64,000 nucleotides of DNA from Malaya genurostris (GCF_030247185.1 NC_080570.1:79406840-79470839), one strand, 5' to 3'; positions 1 to 12,234 are shown, numbered from the stretch's first letter. Notes: a model not told the origin generated them from the sequence alone. Numbers and translations: made by a program.

Positions 1-829
1 AGCAGTTTAATTTGTACTGCTGTGCACTGATTTGTCTAACGAATCGTAAACAAAATTTCCAATTTGATAATTGGAAAAACGTGCATTATTTTCGTACCAA
101 GTCGTAATGAAGTGACCAACCCAAAATCCAAAATTGCTGAAAACACGGGGCTAAACCTTGACACTGTGGGGCTAAATAGTTTCACATAAAATAAAGAAAG
201 AATTCAGTAGAGCGCCAAATCTCAAGATACCTTAATGAGCGCAAAGAAAATGAAACAACTCTCGAATGGATTGTCTGCTGGTTTCAAACTTTCGTGAGAT
301 ATAATCCTGCTCACCAAAAATAGTACAGTCTCGAAACATGACTTTTCAAGACGTAATAATTTTAACGTCACTGGATTCAGCACGATATGAGCATTTCAAA
401 GCACTAGCCAGAACATCGTTACGATACACAGAAATCAAATAGTCGGAAAAATCGAGAAAAAAAAGGCGGGTGGGTAATGTTAGAGACATAACTGGATGTC
501 GTGAATACGAAAACAACTGACACGTTCCTCAACACTTCCGAATATCAACTAGTTGAACAATTGTGTGAATTATGCAAGCATTCCCTATTTTCATTTTTTC
601 CTAAAAACAAAGAAGGCTTCACTTGATCTCGATTACTGTGAATTTCACATAGCGAAAAGTGCACAAATCTAACCAAACTGTTCTAGATTTGCACTAACAT
701 GAGGATATTTACCTTCGATTTGCGAACAACAAATCCTAATAGTTCTTTAGAAAACTTTTAGAGTCATTAGAACGGCTGATTTTGTGTAATGCTCTCCACC
801 GTTGTTTTTTCACCAATGCTAATGACTGG
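1..829. other. AT-rich DNA, no gene seen
   Basis: I see no coding exon here. A stretch at about 466-545 containing 'gcgggtgggtaatgt' followed by 'gacataactggatgtcgtg' recurs at about 3800-3890, so it belongs to an interspersed repeat. If the SNAP-25 exons further right are spliced to an exon outside the window, this is intron. Confidence 0.4.
466..545 (+). repeat. interspersed repeat fragment (copy 1)
   Basis: It shares about 80 bases with 3801-3890 in the same orientation, including 'gacataactggatgtcgtg' and a following 'cacttcc(g/t)...gaatatc' block. A shorter, more diverged relative lies near 5095-5165. The class is unknown; no termini or target duplications were seen. Confidence 0.6.
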
Positions 830-1290
830 CAGCTGTGACGTAATCGCTCTTGTCGAAAGCGAAACTAGCTGTGCAGACGACACAAAACACATCTGCTCGC
901 AGTGGCGATAGAATTCAAACTGATTAAATTTTTGTTAAGAGGTTTCTTTTTATGTGCTTTCGCTTGTAGCTTTTTCACTAATGGGCGGTCCTAACGGCTA
1001 TAAAAATAGCCGCATACAGAATTTTAATGTCGATTTCGGATTTGCATCTCATTGAAAGAAACTATCAGGGTGCTGTACTGGATTTATTCCTGCCTTTCAG
1101 AAGGACCAAATTGTGGAACTCACTACGATATTAAACGCTGTTCGGAACATTTTCCTCGAACGATTTGTTGTACAGCAGCTGATATTTTGTTCTCTTCCTC
1201 AGAACGCGTTCTGATTGGCTGGTGTTGACATTGGTCAAATGAGACAGGGTTTTCAATAGTGTACTATTGAAATACTTCAATGCTTTTGCT
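830..1290 (+). repeat. interspersed repeat with promoter-like motifs (copy 1)
   Basis: This block has a relative on the opposite strand at about 30600-31020. Shared stretches include 'ggcggtcctaacggc', 'aatcgctcttgt...aaagcgaaact', and 'ggaccaaattgtgga' followed by 'cgatatt'. This copy carries 'ctataaaaatag' (TATA-like, near 998) and 'ctgattggctggtg' (CCAAT-like, near 1211). I do not recognise the family. It could be a repeat that carries a promoter, or a duplicated regulatory segment. Confidence 0.6.
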
Positions 1291-1427
1291 ATGCACGTTT
1301 ACGCCTTATGAATTATCCTCTTTGATACTCGTTTATACCAAACATTTCAGAAAAGTTTAATTTTAAATTATTTGAAATTATGTCACAAAACTGAAAATTT
1401 TATCATAAAATTGTGATCATATTTCCG

Positions 1428-1538
1428 ATGGCATGTAGCAAAAATTATGCTGATTCGTTAGATACAACAAGAGATATTCACGATCAAAAACTTATCACTT
1501 TCTCAAAGGATAAATTTGAAAAGGCACCCCATAGTAAG
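1428..1538 (+). CDS. speculative orphan first exon, 37 codons
   Basis: An ATG at 1428 opens 37 codons that end exactly at a strong donor (AAG followed by gtaagt at 1539). The peptide begins MACSKNYADS and ends KAPHSK. It matches nothing I know, and no partner exon was identified. A chance open frame next to a chance donor is quite possible in 64 kb. Confidence 0.15.
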
Positions 1539-1539
1539 G

Positions 1540-2890
1540 TAAGTCGTATTCACGACAAAAATTAGGAAAAAATACACACGTTTTTTTGACATGATCACGA
1601 TTGACGCCAAACTTAATTGACTCATTGTCATCCAGCTTTGCCTATCATATAAATACGCGTTTACTAAGTCAATCCAAAGATTGAAATAGTTACTGGTTTA
1701 TAAAATATTTAATAATATTATAAAACTAATCAAGTCAAATTGCTTCATAACACGTGCTTCCATAATAAAATTAATAATGGATAATGAATGTGTTATTTCA
1801 TTTTCATCGGAATTCTGCCGATTCTTCGCATGTTATCCTCGGCATTCTTCGCATGTAAGAATCGCCAGGACTGGACGATAGATACAAATCAATATATGTG
1901 AAATAAAAGAAAGATGCTGCCTAAATATTTAGAACTAAAATTAACAGTGCATTTGGCAATAGTTGTGTAGTTCTACACATTTCGCATGCTACCAGCACAA
2001 TTAACTATCGCACCTATGTACTAGACCTCACCATCACATTCTGTCAGATACTACAAGAAAAGACATTGAGTAATACTAGTACTAGTTAACACATCTCTTT
2101 GTTGAGCTTATTATCGAATTAACGTAATTCATTCAAACAAAATACTTGCTACGCAGTCAATAGTAAGAGTATTTAAAACTCTTTTGTTTCTTAATATATG
2201 TAAATGAAATGTATTTGTAGTATTTTTTAGCATGTTCTAAAATTGATCAGACAACATATCGTTAAACATTATGACTATAAACGATAGACTTAAGTAAGTT
2301 TCACATTGTATAACTTGTTCAACGCTTCGAATTTTTGTTAATGTAATACAATATTATTTTCAGTTTTTACAAAAAAAAGCGAAAGTTTTTGAAAAGTTAC
2401 CAAAATTATTGTAATATTCTTTTAAGGACACTATTAAACGATAGAAAATATGATCCATTTTCATTATTTAACTGTACAGAAATCGGATAAGCCAATAAAA
2501 TTTATTTTGAGGATCAGAAAAAAATATATTAAAACTATTCAAATGGCATTATATTATCTCTCAAAAAAGTCGACTTCCCGTTCACACGATATCTCCCGAG
2601 GTATAACTCTGATGCATCCAAATCATGTACCAAATTGATTCAGAAACTTGTCTTAAATCGTGAACCTCGTGAATGTTTAGTACTTAGTTACATATAAACA
2701 TACAAACATATATGCAAGAAAATAAAGTGTTTTCTTATTGTTTTCACAAAAAAATAAAAATTAAAGCCATTTTGTGTACATATAGGTTCACGCACTTCTC
2801 TGTACAACGTCTTACCAAATAAAGATTCGTGCACGGATCAAAATCCATGGCCGGTACCATGACTAAGGAACTATGAAAACCATGAAACCT
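1540..2890. other. AT-rich DNA, no gene seen
   Basis: No coding exon, tRNA or structured repeat is visible. A 62-codon open frame at 2450-2638 has no recognisable motif and looks like chance. Confidence 0.4.
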
Positions 2891-2899
2891 ATATTCGAA

Positions 2900-3240
2900 C
2901 GGAGCATCAGAGACCCATAGTGTTATATACCATTCGATCCAGTTCGAAGAGATCAGAAAATGTTTGTGTGTGTATTTGTGTGCACTTTTCGAAGATATTT
3001 TTATCGCTCAATTTTCTCAGAGGTAGCTTAATCGATTTCAACAAACTTAGGCTCGTTTGAAAATTACTATTGGGCCATTGATCAAGTTCGAAGATCAAAT
3101 GGCTGTCACTTCTGGTTCCGAACATAAGTAATTGTATAAGTGACGTAAGGAATCGATTTCGAAATACTACTATTAGGCTATTTGATAAGCTCACTATACT
3201 AATCGTCGTGAATAAACTCTTACAAATAATTTAATGAGAC
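2900..3240 (+). repeat. degenerate interspersed repeat
   Basis: Text such as 'aggctcgtttgaaaattac', 'gatcaagttcgaagatcaaatgg' and 'ataagtgacg' is shared with the right end of the window (63478-64000). Stop codons occur in all frames. It is one of several families built from 'try to pair, then diverge' repeat blocks that surround the genes here; class unknown. Confidence 0.6.
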
Positions 3241-3636
3241 TATTTAAATGACTAAGCAATACTATGCTTTACGAAAGCCACAGAAATGAAACCTGTCTTA
3301 ATTCATCTAGTCATGCGATGATACCTTTCTCAGAAATACTACTGTGGTATTCTTGAAAAACTGCTCAGGGATGTTTCTCGGGCGTAACCTAGCATAGTCT
3401 AAAAATTGGAATAGTTTCGAACCGAAATTGGAAGATTTTTTCAGTTTTTTGTTGCTTCTATTTGGGACTTTTGATCCCGGAGCAAAATGAGTGAGCTTCG
3501 TTCGACTTTTATCACAATTTTCGGTAATTCCGGAACCGCTTTCCGGGGACCGGTGTAGCCGAAGTCGGTTGGTATGGCCAAGAACTTGGCTAGGTTTGGA
3601 ATATTCATCTAGAGGTTTAGTTCCACAGAACCGGTT

Positions 3637-3793
3637 TTACATTTCGCCTTTGACTCATCAGTGCATGGCAGTTCATGCACAGTATAATTGTCTCAAGTAG
3701 AGAGAATGCTTAGCGGTTTATGTTGAATTGCTGAGTGGCGTGGCAGTTCAACATGAACTGCCATGCACTGATGAGTCGAAGACAAAATGTTAA
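3637..3793. repeat. inverted repeat (hairpin), about 40-bp arms
   Basis: The left arm at about 3637-3678 includes 'gactcatcagtgcatggcag', and the right arm at about 3752-3793 includes its reverse complement 'ctgccatgcactgatgagtc'. The loop is about 75 bp. Related 'gactcgttagtgcaaattg' text is at 30190-30480. It is probably a small interspersed repeat able to fold back. Confidence 0.75.
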
Positions 3794-3794
3794 A

Positions 3795-5100
3795 TAACAA
3801 GGCGGGTGGGTAATGTGAAAGACATAACTGGATGTCGTGAATACTAATAAAACTAGCACACTTCCTTCACATTTCAGAATATCTGTAGATTATGTTAGAT
3901 TATATAAATCCTTCTACAGATCACTGAGCTATGAGGTTTCAAAAAACGCTATAGTTTCGGAGCTGAAAGTATTATCCACTATTAATTCATGGATTCTGTA
4001 TGAGACCGTAAGACTTTTCCTTTAAATCTATAAATTTGTGAAAATCGATTTGGTCATCTTGAAGAAAAGTAAGGTAGATCCTTTTTGCAGTTTTTGATCA
4101 CTATTTCCAATACTTCAGAAAACTAATTTCGAGGACCGCAATAGGCCATACGAACCGGCCAGCAACAAACATGACCTACAAATTGGACCGGTTTTGAACC
4201 TAGTTAAGAACTTTTCCCTGTTTCACTTCGTCGCTTTAGGTGGCGCTATAGAATTTTTAACGCTCAACCCAGTAATTCCGAAACCGGAAGTCGGACCCAG
4301 CTGAAATTCAGGAAATTTAATTGGAATGACCTTCTACTTAAACTTAAATTCATGAAAATCGACCAAACCATCTCTAAACACTATTTTCGATCCTTCCGGA
4401 ATCGGAAATCGGGAACCGGATAGTCGCCATGTTTTGTAAAGGCGAGTTGTGTTTTCTTTTTCTGTACGAACTCGTACCGGTGCGTACCTGATTTGTATCG
4501 TCATTTTATATGGCGGTTTGAAAGCTTTGATACTCATTGCCCTGTAATTGCGGAACCGGGAGTCAGATCCTGATGAAATTTCACAGGTTCAGGAAATGGG
4601 GACAAACTAATAAGTTCTGCAAACTAGAACATATATAAGTCAGTTTTATGAGATTTGTACTTGTTTTTGCCATCGTTCGTGAAAAAATACTGAAATTGAA
4701 AATTTTCTTCCTATCGCACTCTAGCTCCAAAACTAGAATGTTCCAGAAAATTTTAAACAATTTCAAGACCTTTCGTTTGAATATCAGTTTATGAAAATCG
4801 GTTAAGCCATTTTCTAGAAAATTGAATGCATATTTTACAATTAATTTTCTATAACTCCGGAACTGGAAGTCGGATCCAAATGATATTCATTAGCAGGCTA
4901 GTAAATCGGTTCAGCCATCTCTGAAAAAGTATGCAAATTTTCGAGAAAAGTGAGTGTATATTTTCGTTACACACAGACATGTGCTCAGTTCGCCGAGCGG
5001 AATCGAATGGTACATGACATTCGGCTCTACGGGCCTCGGTTGAAAAAGTCGATTTTTGCATAGCCTTTCTATATGAGAAAGGCCAAAAGTGAATGAGTAA
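3795..5100 (+). repeat. mosquito-type degenerate repeat block
   Basis: It begins with the second copy of the repeat seen at 466-545, then has tandem-like blocks of 'ccggaagtcgga(t/c)cc', 'aaaatcggttaagccat' and 'tctgaaaaagta', ending with 'tttctatatgagaaaggc'. The same blocks recur at 32.5-36.3, 38.2-38.5, 50.9-51.1 and 57.5-58.6 kb. Not coding. Confidence 0.6.
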
Positions 5101-5399
5101 TGCCTGTTTGGAGGATGTGAATAAGAATAAAACTTACATGCTTACATCACACTTCCGAATATCGATAATCGTTGGTATTGGTTGATTGATTGTATGAATT
5201 TCGTAAGTTCTGCTTCGCTTCCAGTATTGTAAAGGTGCTTTTTTACTAAAGTATTACCTATTGACGACAAACATATTCTATCTTACAATTATTCAAATTG
5301 GAATAAACGAGAGTAAAAATAGTTATGTTATTGAAGTTTTTTTGTAGATTTACTTGCAGTACGGAATTTGCGAAATGTATCCGATGTTTACAACTGTTG

Positions 5400-5970
5400 A
5401 GCACTTTTTATCATTGTGGAACCGAAACTGAATTCAAGAACTAAATTCAAAATATGGAACAGGTTTAGAATTCAATTGCAAAATTCTGGTTCAGAATCCA
5501 GATAAAATATTCGGTACATGAATTTAGTTCTAGAATTATGAAACTAAACTCATTTTCAGAACCAAAAAAAAGTTCTAGAGCCAAACTCCGAACTTGAATT
5601 CCGAACCTGAATAAGAAAACTGATTTCAGTTCCAAAATCTAGTTCTAGAATCCAAGTTCCGAATTCAGTTCTTGCAAAGAGGTTCTGAATTCTGAAAATG
5701 CATTTAGGAATTCAGAAACTCAGGTCAGAAATTCTGAATTTTGTTTCAGAATTCTTAAGTTGAAATCCTGAATCAGAATTCTGGATTCAAATTCCAAACA
5801 TAAATCAAGCAACATCCAGTTTCCAAACCTAGTCAAGGAATCAGTTCCAGAATTCGGAATTAGGACTCAGTTTTAATTTCTGAACCTTTAATTTGCATCT
5901 AGATTCTCAATTGTTAAATAACTTCAGAATTCTGGTGGAGCAGAATCCAGGCTCTGAATTCTACATCAGA
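5400..5970. repeat. degenerate GAATTC-rich simple-sequence region
   Basis: About 570 bp are built from variants of 'ttcagaattc', 'gaattctgaa', 'tccgaattc' and 'ccaaattc' in irregular register. No fixed period is visible and no frame is open. It looks like an ancient decayed short tandem repeat. Confidence 0.65.
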
Positions 5971-5974
5971 GAAG

Positions 5975-6096
5975 CGAATGAGAGCGCTACCTGAACGTTT
6001 GAGGATTCACACCTCGCAGATATTTCATATAGGGTCAGAAAGGTTTTCTGGTCCGAAGAGGCAAATTGTTAACAGGTGTAATTGAAACAAAAAAAG
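5975..6096 (+). mobile_element. SINE family 1 fragment
   Basis: It matches the 3' half of the better copy at 37803-37957 (opposite strand): 'atatagggtcagaaag', then 'cgaagaggcaaa', then 'aattgaaacaaaaaaag'. The tRNA-like head is degraded, with only a weak 'gattcacacc' in the B-box position. Confidence 0.6.
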
Positions 6097-6424
6097 CACT
6101 TATAATCAGGGCTGGCAATAATCAACTCAGTACTTCATCATCACCGAGTTCAGCTCACCTGCAAATCGGTTTCAAAAGCATCGCTGAACGAGTTGAGTAA
6201 CTGGGTAACCATTTGTATAGAGAAAACATCGTCTCAACATCGTAGTGTCAAGCAATCAGCAGATGAGCGCTGATTGCTCATCAAATATTAGAACCCACTG
6301 AGAGACGATTTGTGAGTTGTGATTTGATGTGTTTGTACATCAACACATTGAATCAGATTCTTATGAAACAGTCTCGCTTGTATTCCCCACCCACCAGAGT
6401 TGCCACCCAGTGAAATTTGTAGAC

Positions 6425-6515
6425 CTGCATAAGGCCGATCATCGGTCCGATTATCGGACCGATTGAGCACGATATGGGGCCGATCGTAGCGCTTCGATCG
6501 GTCCGTCATCGGACA
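6425..6515. repeat. clustered inverted 'atcggtccgat' motifs
   Basis: The segment contains 'ccgatcatcggtccgat' directly followed by 'tatcggaccgatt', then 'cttcgatcggtccgtcatcg'. Neighbouring copies are inverted and can pair. It is short, GC-richer than its surroundings and unclassified. Confidence 0.5.
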
Positions 6516-6654
6516 ATTCTGCACCATTTGCATCAACCGCGTCGATCTGAAAAAGCTTCATGTTTACATTATGTATCGCTATAGAAACAGAGCGAGGGAA
6601 CATCAAACAAGGCATTTTCGAGCCGACGTCTCCCCGATAGGGTGTGAAATACAT

Positions 6655-6765
6655 TCTTTTGTTTCGATCATAGAGGCTTTGAACTTATGGTCATTCGCCT
6701 CTTAGGGCCAGAAAAACTCTGGCCCTATGTTCGGGGTTGAAAATCCAACCCCGATATATCACATC
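6655..6765 (-). mobile_element. SINE family 1, head-truncated copy
   Basis: On the minus strand it ends with the same tail as 37803-37957 ('gtttcgatcatagagg' on the plus strand) followed by 'ggtcattcgcctctt' and 'gccagaaaaactc'. The copy stops near the B box, so the A box is missing. Confidence 0.7.
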
Positions 6766-6769
6766 CCCT

Positions 6770-7860
6770 GAGTATCAGACATCCGCTCTCTGCTTTGGTA
6801 TTTCTTCACTCTTTTGTTCTGCCGATACACTATGTAAGCTCGAAACGCAATCAAAAGCTTTCTTGCACGATGCGTCCGATGTTCGGATTTACTGGGCATG
6901 GGCGACCAATGTTCGAATCGATGCCATTTCAATCCATTTCTCAAGACATGTTCTCGCATGCTGGAGAACGCATTCGTTTCAGTAACCAGTTGTGTTTAGC
7001 TCGAGACATGAAATTCAATCGTTTATGGTATACATCACACTACGGTTCGACATTTGTTTTCGTACATTAATGCTCGTGTTCGTTTTGAGTACCAGCAAAA
7101 ACAAAACCGAATATCTGGGTTGTGTTGGCAGCTCTGTGGTTTAAGAATACACTCACCGGTGTAGCTCGGTACAGTGATGCCAAACTCAGTACTCACTTTT
7201 TAAAACTAGGAATGAGAGTTAAATGCTATGAAATCAAAACTGAGAACCATCAATACCATCATAATTTGATGTCAGCGGTGCTCTGTATAGGTGAGTGTGT
7301 TTGTTTAAATCAGCGATGATTTTCATCTTTACCATCATTTTTCGGATTGCATCGTAAATCATGTGGTGAGCTGATGAATAGAAAAAATCAAATCTTATGA
7401 GCGAGTTTTTGCCATCCTTGCTTATAATATGTAAAAGTTCACACCTATGAGTGAACATCATGTTCAACATGACGAAACGTAATAATAATAATAATAATGT
7501 TCAATTAGTTTTAGCATTTCAGATTCTGGTGCATGCAAACTATTATTATTGAATTAGGAACTGTGTAACTGTGATGCTTTTTTTTCGATTTTGATTGGCT
7601 TCCTTAGAGTGAGCAATATTGATATATAATATGTATGATCGAACAGAATTGTGTCGTAGGCAAATAACCGCGGAGTTTTTGAACGTTGTAGGCTACTTAT
7701 ATCATTAACTCACTCATAATTAACTATCATTTAAAAAATGATAGAATTTCGCAACTATTATCATGTGAAATTAATACCGTTTTCGTTTATTGATCAGAGC
7801 AGCCCGAGAGCTGACCCAGAGTCGCCCAAACAACTGTTGATATGTTTGTTTTAGCAACCT
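6770..7860. other. no gene recognised
   Basis: Several 65-90 codon open frames overlap on both strands without recognisable motifs. A short (aat)n run is at about 7479-7498. Nothing here can be assigned. Confidence 0.35.
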
Positions 7861-8209
7861 GGGGTCACTCTAGATCGGATTTCAATCGCGTAGTTTCGCT
7901 CTGAAATTTTTTTCGGGTCGCACCAGTGGTGGTAAATTGCGAACCGAACGCCGATGCTTCTGCAAATTTACTCAAAAATGTTCACCGAGCGTAAGGTGCG
8001 ATAGGTTCGAAAACTATTTTCTCGGTTAATGCGAAGGTGTTCTGTGCTCGGTGTTCGGCGAAGCAATCTGTTTCGAACCGTTCGGTTGGCGGACCATCGG
8101 CGAGGGCCGAGTAAACTGCGTTCGATACGATGGTTTGTTGATTTAAGTTCTCGCATCCTGGTTTTGAAATTATCAATGCACACGTGATCAGCACAAAAAA
8201 AAATTGTTT

Positions 8210-9150
8210 TGCTCGATTGATAAATCGCTTAATAACAATTAAAATGGTATTATTTTGGACATTATTAGTGTGCGTAGGGTGGCTCTACATGGAAAATAGT
8301 AAGTTTTGCAAATTTTATGGTTTTTGGTTATAGAATCAATAACAATAAGAATGGAATAATTTGGAACATTTCAGCAAACGTAGAGTGGCTCAATATGAAA
8401 AGGGATTTTTTTACTCTTGCAAATTTAATGTTTAATAAACTGGTGAGTCAATAGAAAAAAAAATGAGTAATTTCAGGTTTTTTCAACGAGCGTATTTAAA
8501 TTTGATGTTGTATTGATTGTTGAATCAATAGCAGTTCAACTTGAATAATTTTAGACATTTTCAGAGAGCGTAGAGTGGCGCAATTTGAAAATTAGGATTT
8601 TTTACTAATTCGATGATTTAATAAATAGTAAAAAATCTCTGGAAATTATCTGCCAAAATTGTAAAATTTTTGACTAATACCAATTGGATGGTTTGTTGAA
8701 TGTTGGATCAATAGCAGTTCGAATTGAATAATTTTAAGCATTTTCGGTAAGTGTAGGATGGCGCAGTATGACAACTTGTAAATATTTTGACTTTTGCTGA
8801 TAAAATGTTTCATTTAATAGTGAATTAATAACAATTACAAATTGCTCATTTTTGACATTTTCAGGGATCATAGAATGGTTCTATCTGTATAATTGTAAAG
8901 TTTATGACTAATGTCAATTCGATTCTCTATTGATTGATGAATCAATAGCAGCTCAAATAAGATGATGTTGAACATTTTCAGCGATCGTAGGGTGGTTTAA
9001 TATAAAAATTTGAAAATATTTCGATTTTGCTATTTTAATGTTCAATTGAATCAGATAGAATTGGATGATTTTGGACGTTTTGAGCGAGCGAGCGACGTTT
9101 GTTAATTTTGGATATCCTCAGCGAGCGCTTGATGGCTTAATATAGAAATT
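8210..9150 (+). repeat. left array of the foldback-like structure
   Basis: Seven diverged units are spaced 112-181 bp. Each unit carries an 'aatcaatagcagttc'-type block, then 'gacattttcag', then the 'gtagagtggc' block. Confidence 0.7.
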
Positions 9151-9559
9151 GTATTTTTTAAACTATTTACAATTCCATGCCAGTGGTAAAGCGGAAACCG
9201 AACATCAATGCTTTGTACATATTTTTTTAGAAATATTTTCCTAGCAAAAATATGCAAAAGCTGTTCATTCGGTTTATGGTAAAGTTCGCTTGCTGTTCGG
9301 TGGAGCAATATGTGCCAAACCATTCAGTTGGTAGACCATCGGCGAAGGTCAATTGAGCTCTATTCCATGTGTAGTTTTATTATTTATGGTTCGATGAAAT
9401 GCCTACCTACAGCATCAGAATTAATTTTATTTCAGTTGATGAGCAAAGCAATAGTGCGTTAAAAATTACAGTCAAAATCATAGGCACTTCGACGATTTGC
9501 ATATTTAAATCCGATGATTCACCACCACTACTATTTATATATTAATCAATACAGCATCC

Positions 9560-10530
9560 GATTTGGCAAAATAGTTCACAATTTCTCATATAAAGCTGCC
9601 TTGCCACCGAACAAAATGCTTAAAATTCTAATATTTCAATTGCTATCAATTAAACATTGAATCGGCAAAAGGTAAAATATTCCCATATTTTTATATTAAG
9701 CTACTCAACGCCCACTGAAAATGTTAAAAATTATCCTATTCGAATTTAATTCATTCACAAATCAATAAAGCATCGGATCTGCAAATTCAAATACTAACAT
9801 TTTTCAAAAAGGACCACTCAACGCTCGCTGGAAATTGGAAATCCTATTGGAACTGCTATTGATTCACCAATTAATAGAATACTGAATCGACATTAGTCAA
9901 CAATTTTAAAATTTTCCAAATAGCACCACCCTATGCTCATCGAAAATGTCCAAAATTATCAAATTTTCATTGCTCTTGATTCACTAATGGAACATGAAAT
10001 CAGCAAAAGTCAAAATATATACAAATTTTCATATTGCGCCACCCTACGCTTGATAAAAATGAAAAAAATTACCCAATTCGAACTGTTATTGTTTTCAGAA
10101 TCAACAGACCATCGAATTAGTCTAAGATTAAATTTTTGTCAATTTTTTCAAAAAGAACCACCTACACGGTCGCTGAAAATGTCCAAAATTGTTAAATTTT
10201 ATTTGCTTTTGATTCAATATTTATTAAACATCAAATTAGTAAAAGTCAAAAAATTTACAAATTTTCATTTTGCGCCACCCCTGCTCGCTGAAAATGTAAA
10301 AAATTATCCAATTCGAACTGCTATTTATTCACCAATCAATAGAGCATCGAAATGAGATTAGTTAAAAAATTTTCTATTTTCCATATACCGGCACCCTACG
10401 CTCGTTGGAAATGCCCAAAATTACTCAATTTTAATTGTTATTGACTCACCAATTTATTCAATATCAAATTTGCAAATGTTAAAATATTTTCAATTTATCA
10501 TATTGAGCCACCCTACGCTCGCTGGAACTG
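9560..10530 (-). repeat. right array of the foldback-like structure
   Basis: Nine units are spaced 105-120 bp, in reverse orientation relative to 8210-9150. The plus strand reads 'gaaaatgtccaaaatta', 'gattcacaaat' and 'gccaccctac' blocks in the mirrored order. Confidence 0.7.
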
Positions 10531-10907
10531 TACAAAATTACCATACTCTGCTAAGCTACCCAAACACTGAAACGTCCAGCCGCAGCTGACAAAGTTCGGT
10601 TCATCCGAAGCAACAGCCTATAGTCCTCGAATCGGATGTTCATGAACAAACTAGTAACGATAGGCTCACTAACTAGAGCATCGGTTCTTTTGCCATCTGC
10701 ATCGGTTCGTGGTTCGGTTGATGCTTGCTCGAACGATGGTATCGGCAAATTTATACCCGCGATGGTGGTTCGCTTTTTGGTTCGGAACGAACACGTTTTG
10801 CGTGTTCGGAATCGATGCTTTACCACCACTGGGTCACACTACGCATCCATGCGAGTTTGTTTATTTTTTCATGAGTTGTTGTTTAGGGCGCGTACCACGA
10901 GTTTGTT

Positions 10908-11270
10908 TTACTCGGAGTCAGAGTCGCCCGCGTGTATGTTCAAAAACGAAAACGGTATAAATTTCGTGTCTATTTCGATGTAAAACTCAGAAGCATTTGT
11001 TCTGCAGTTAATAACATGATTCATTTTTACATGCTTTGAATTGTAGGTTAAAGTAGATTCTGTCAGAAAGAGATCAGGTTTCAGCTTAGCTACGCCATCG
11101 CATGGTATCACATTGAACATATCACCAAAGATAAATAATAGAGACATGTATGTGCTTACAAATATAAAAAAATCTGGTTCTTCCTCGGTAATTTCTAAAA
11201 TGACCGCACTCATCGCTTGGTGGAGCGCGAGATTAATTGCATTGTTATTATTTCGACCAAAGTGTGCCAT
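10908..11270 (-). CDS. unrecognised 120-codon open frame
   Basis: A minus-strand frame begins MAHFGRNNNNAINLALHQAM and runs 120 codons. About 37 codons in (plus position near 11158) lies a consensus donor 'gtaagc', so only the first third, ending in ITEEEPDFFIF, might be exon. I recognise no family. It is one of the longer non-repeat frames here but may be chance or a transposon 5' exon. Confidence 0.2.
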   Translation of the reverse strand: MAHFGRNNNNAINLALHQAMSAVILEITEEEPDFFIFVSTYMSLLFIFGDMFNVIPCDGVAKLKPDLFLTESTLTYNSKHVKMNHVINCRTNASEFYIEIDTKFIPFSFLNIHAGDSDSE

Positions 11271-11489
11271 GAAATCTCAATATATACAAATGAGCTAACG
11301 TATCGAAAGGGTTCTCACGGTTTGACATTTGCATTATGAATGCGATGATGGGAACTCAGCAGTGCAACCAATTTATTACCATTGGTGCCAGTTTCACGGA
11401 GGATCGTAGATGTGCGCCAAAAAAAGATCGTGACTCATGTCATGTCTGGAAATTCGTTTGTGATATCACGTCAATTGTATGGGATTATA

Positions 11490-12232
11490 CACGCTTAGAA
11501 AAAGTTACTCAGAGTTTGAGTACTAGTTACTCATTTTCAAATGATACATGGAAACGTCAAAAATTGAGTAGTTACCATCAATAATAATGAGAAACTTTTA
11601 CTCTAAATTTGAGTTTAACGCAAAAACTCGTTTTTATGTTACTATTCGCAAGATCAGTCTAAAAGTTGTAATAACCATTTGTAGCAACAGGTTCTATTTT
11701 TTGTTAGTGAGATCGCGTATTTCAAGAGTGAGTCGCTCAACACAAACGGTGTTGTGTCTGCAAAAACCACAATTTTTAGACTGTCCTCTTGGTTGTGCCA
11801 TCGACGCAGTTATTGTGTCCAGAAGTGATCCGTACTGTGCTTCAGAATGGAAACAAATATGCTCAAGTGTGTCATTTATGAGGAACAAGTGTCTGATTGG
11901 TGTCTGAACAGTACTGACATGTGTGTTAAGCTACGATTGACACACTACTCCAAGCGATATTTTAATACAATACAATTAAAAAAAGGAGCAATTTTACTCA
12001 AATTTGGTATATGTGGGATAAAATTGCATTCAGAATTTAACTAATTACTCTATTTTTGGAACATGGCAAATAAAGCATTACTCACTAAATGAGTAGATTT
12101 TACCCAAAAATCGTTTCCAGTGGAAGAACTTAAATTTGAGTAACTAAGGAGTTACTCTAAATTAGAGTTGTTCCACTTTTTCTATAGATGAGTGGAATCT
12201 TACTTATTTTTGAGTAACTATTCTTAAGCGTG
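11490..12232. mobile_element. MITE-like element with TA target duplication
   Basis: The left end reads 'CACGCTTAGAAAAAGTTACT' at 11490, and the right end, reverse-complemented, reads 'CACGCTTAAGAATAGTTACT' from 12232. TA dinucleotides flank both (11488-11489, 12233-12234), the Tc1/mariner target. The interior is rich in 'gagtaactc'/'tactcaaat' motifs in both orientations. Open frames inside (11587-11907) show no transposase motif, so it is non-autonomous. Confidence 0.7.
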
Positions 12233-12234
12233 TA

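Larger units (their letters stand above)
7920..10830. mobile_element. foldback-like structure: two facing arrays of ~115-bp units
   Basis: Between 8210 and 9150 a unit marked by 'gcgtagagtggc' recurs at about 8276, 8388, 8569, 8750, 8869, 8986 and 9122. From 9560 to 10530 the same unit runs reversed ('gccaccctacgctcgctgg') at about 9595, 9700, 9811, 9926, 10037, 10157, 10272, 10389 and 10506. Array 2 has very regular 105-120 bp steps. A GC-richer 200-bp block at 7920-8140 is repeated directly at 9160-9370, between the arrays. The block's edge text 'ccagtggtggtaaa' reappears inverted near 10815. Long inverted repeats made of tandem subrepeats are the hallmark of Foldback elements, which is my best comparison. 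No transposase is seen. Confidence 0.6.

Noticed and set aside
8210..10530. CRISPR-like array of spaced repeats
   Set aside because: Units are 105-180 bp, diverged, AT-rich and arranged in two opposite orientations in a eukaryotic genome; no cas genes.
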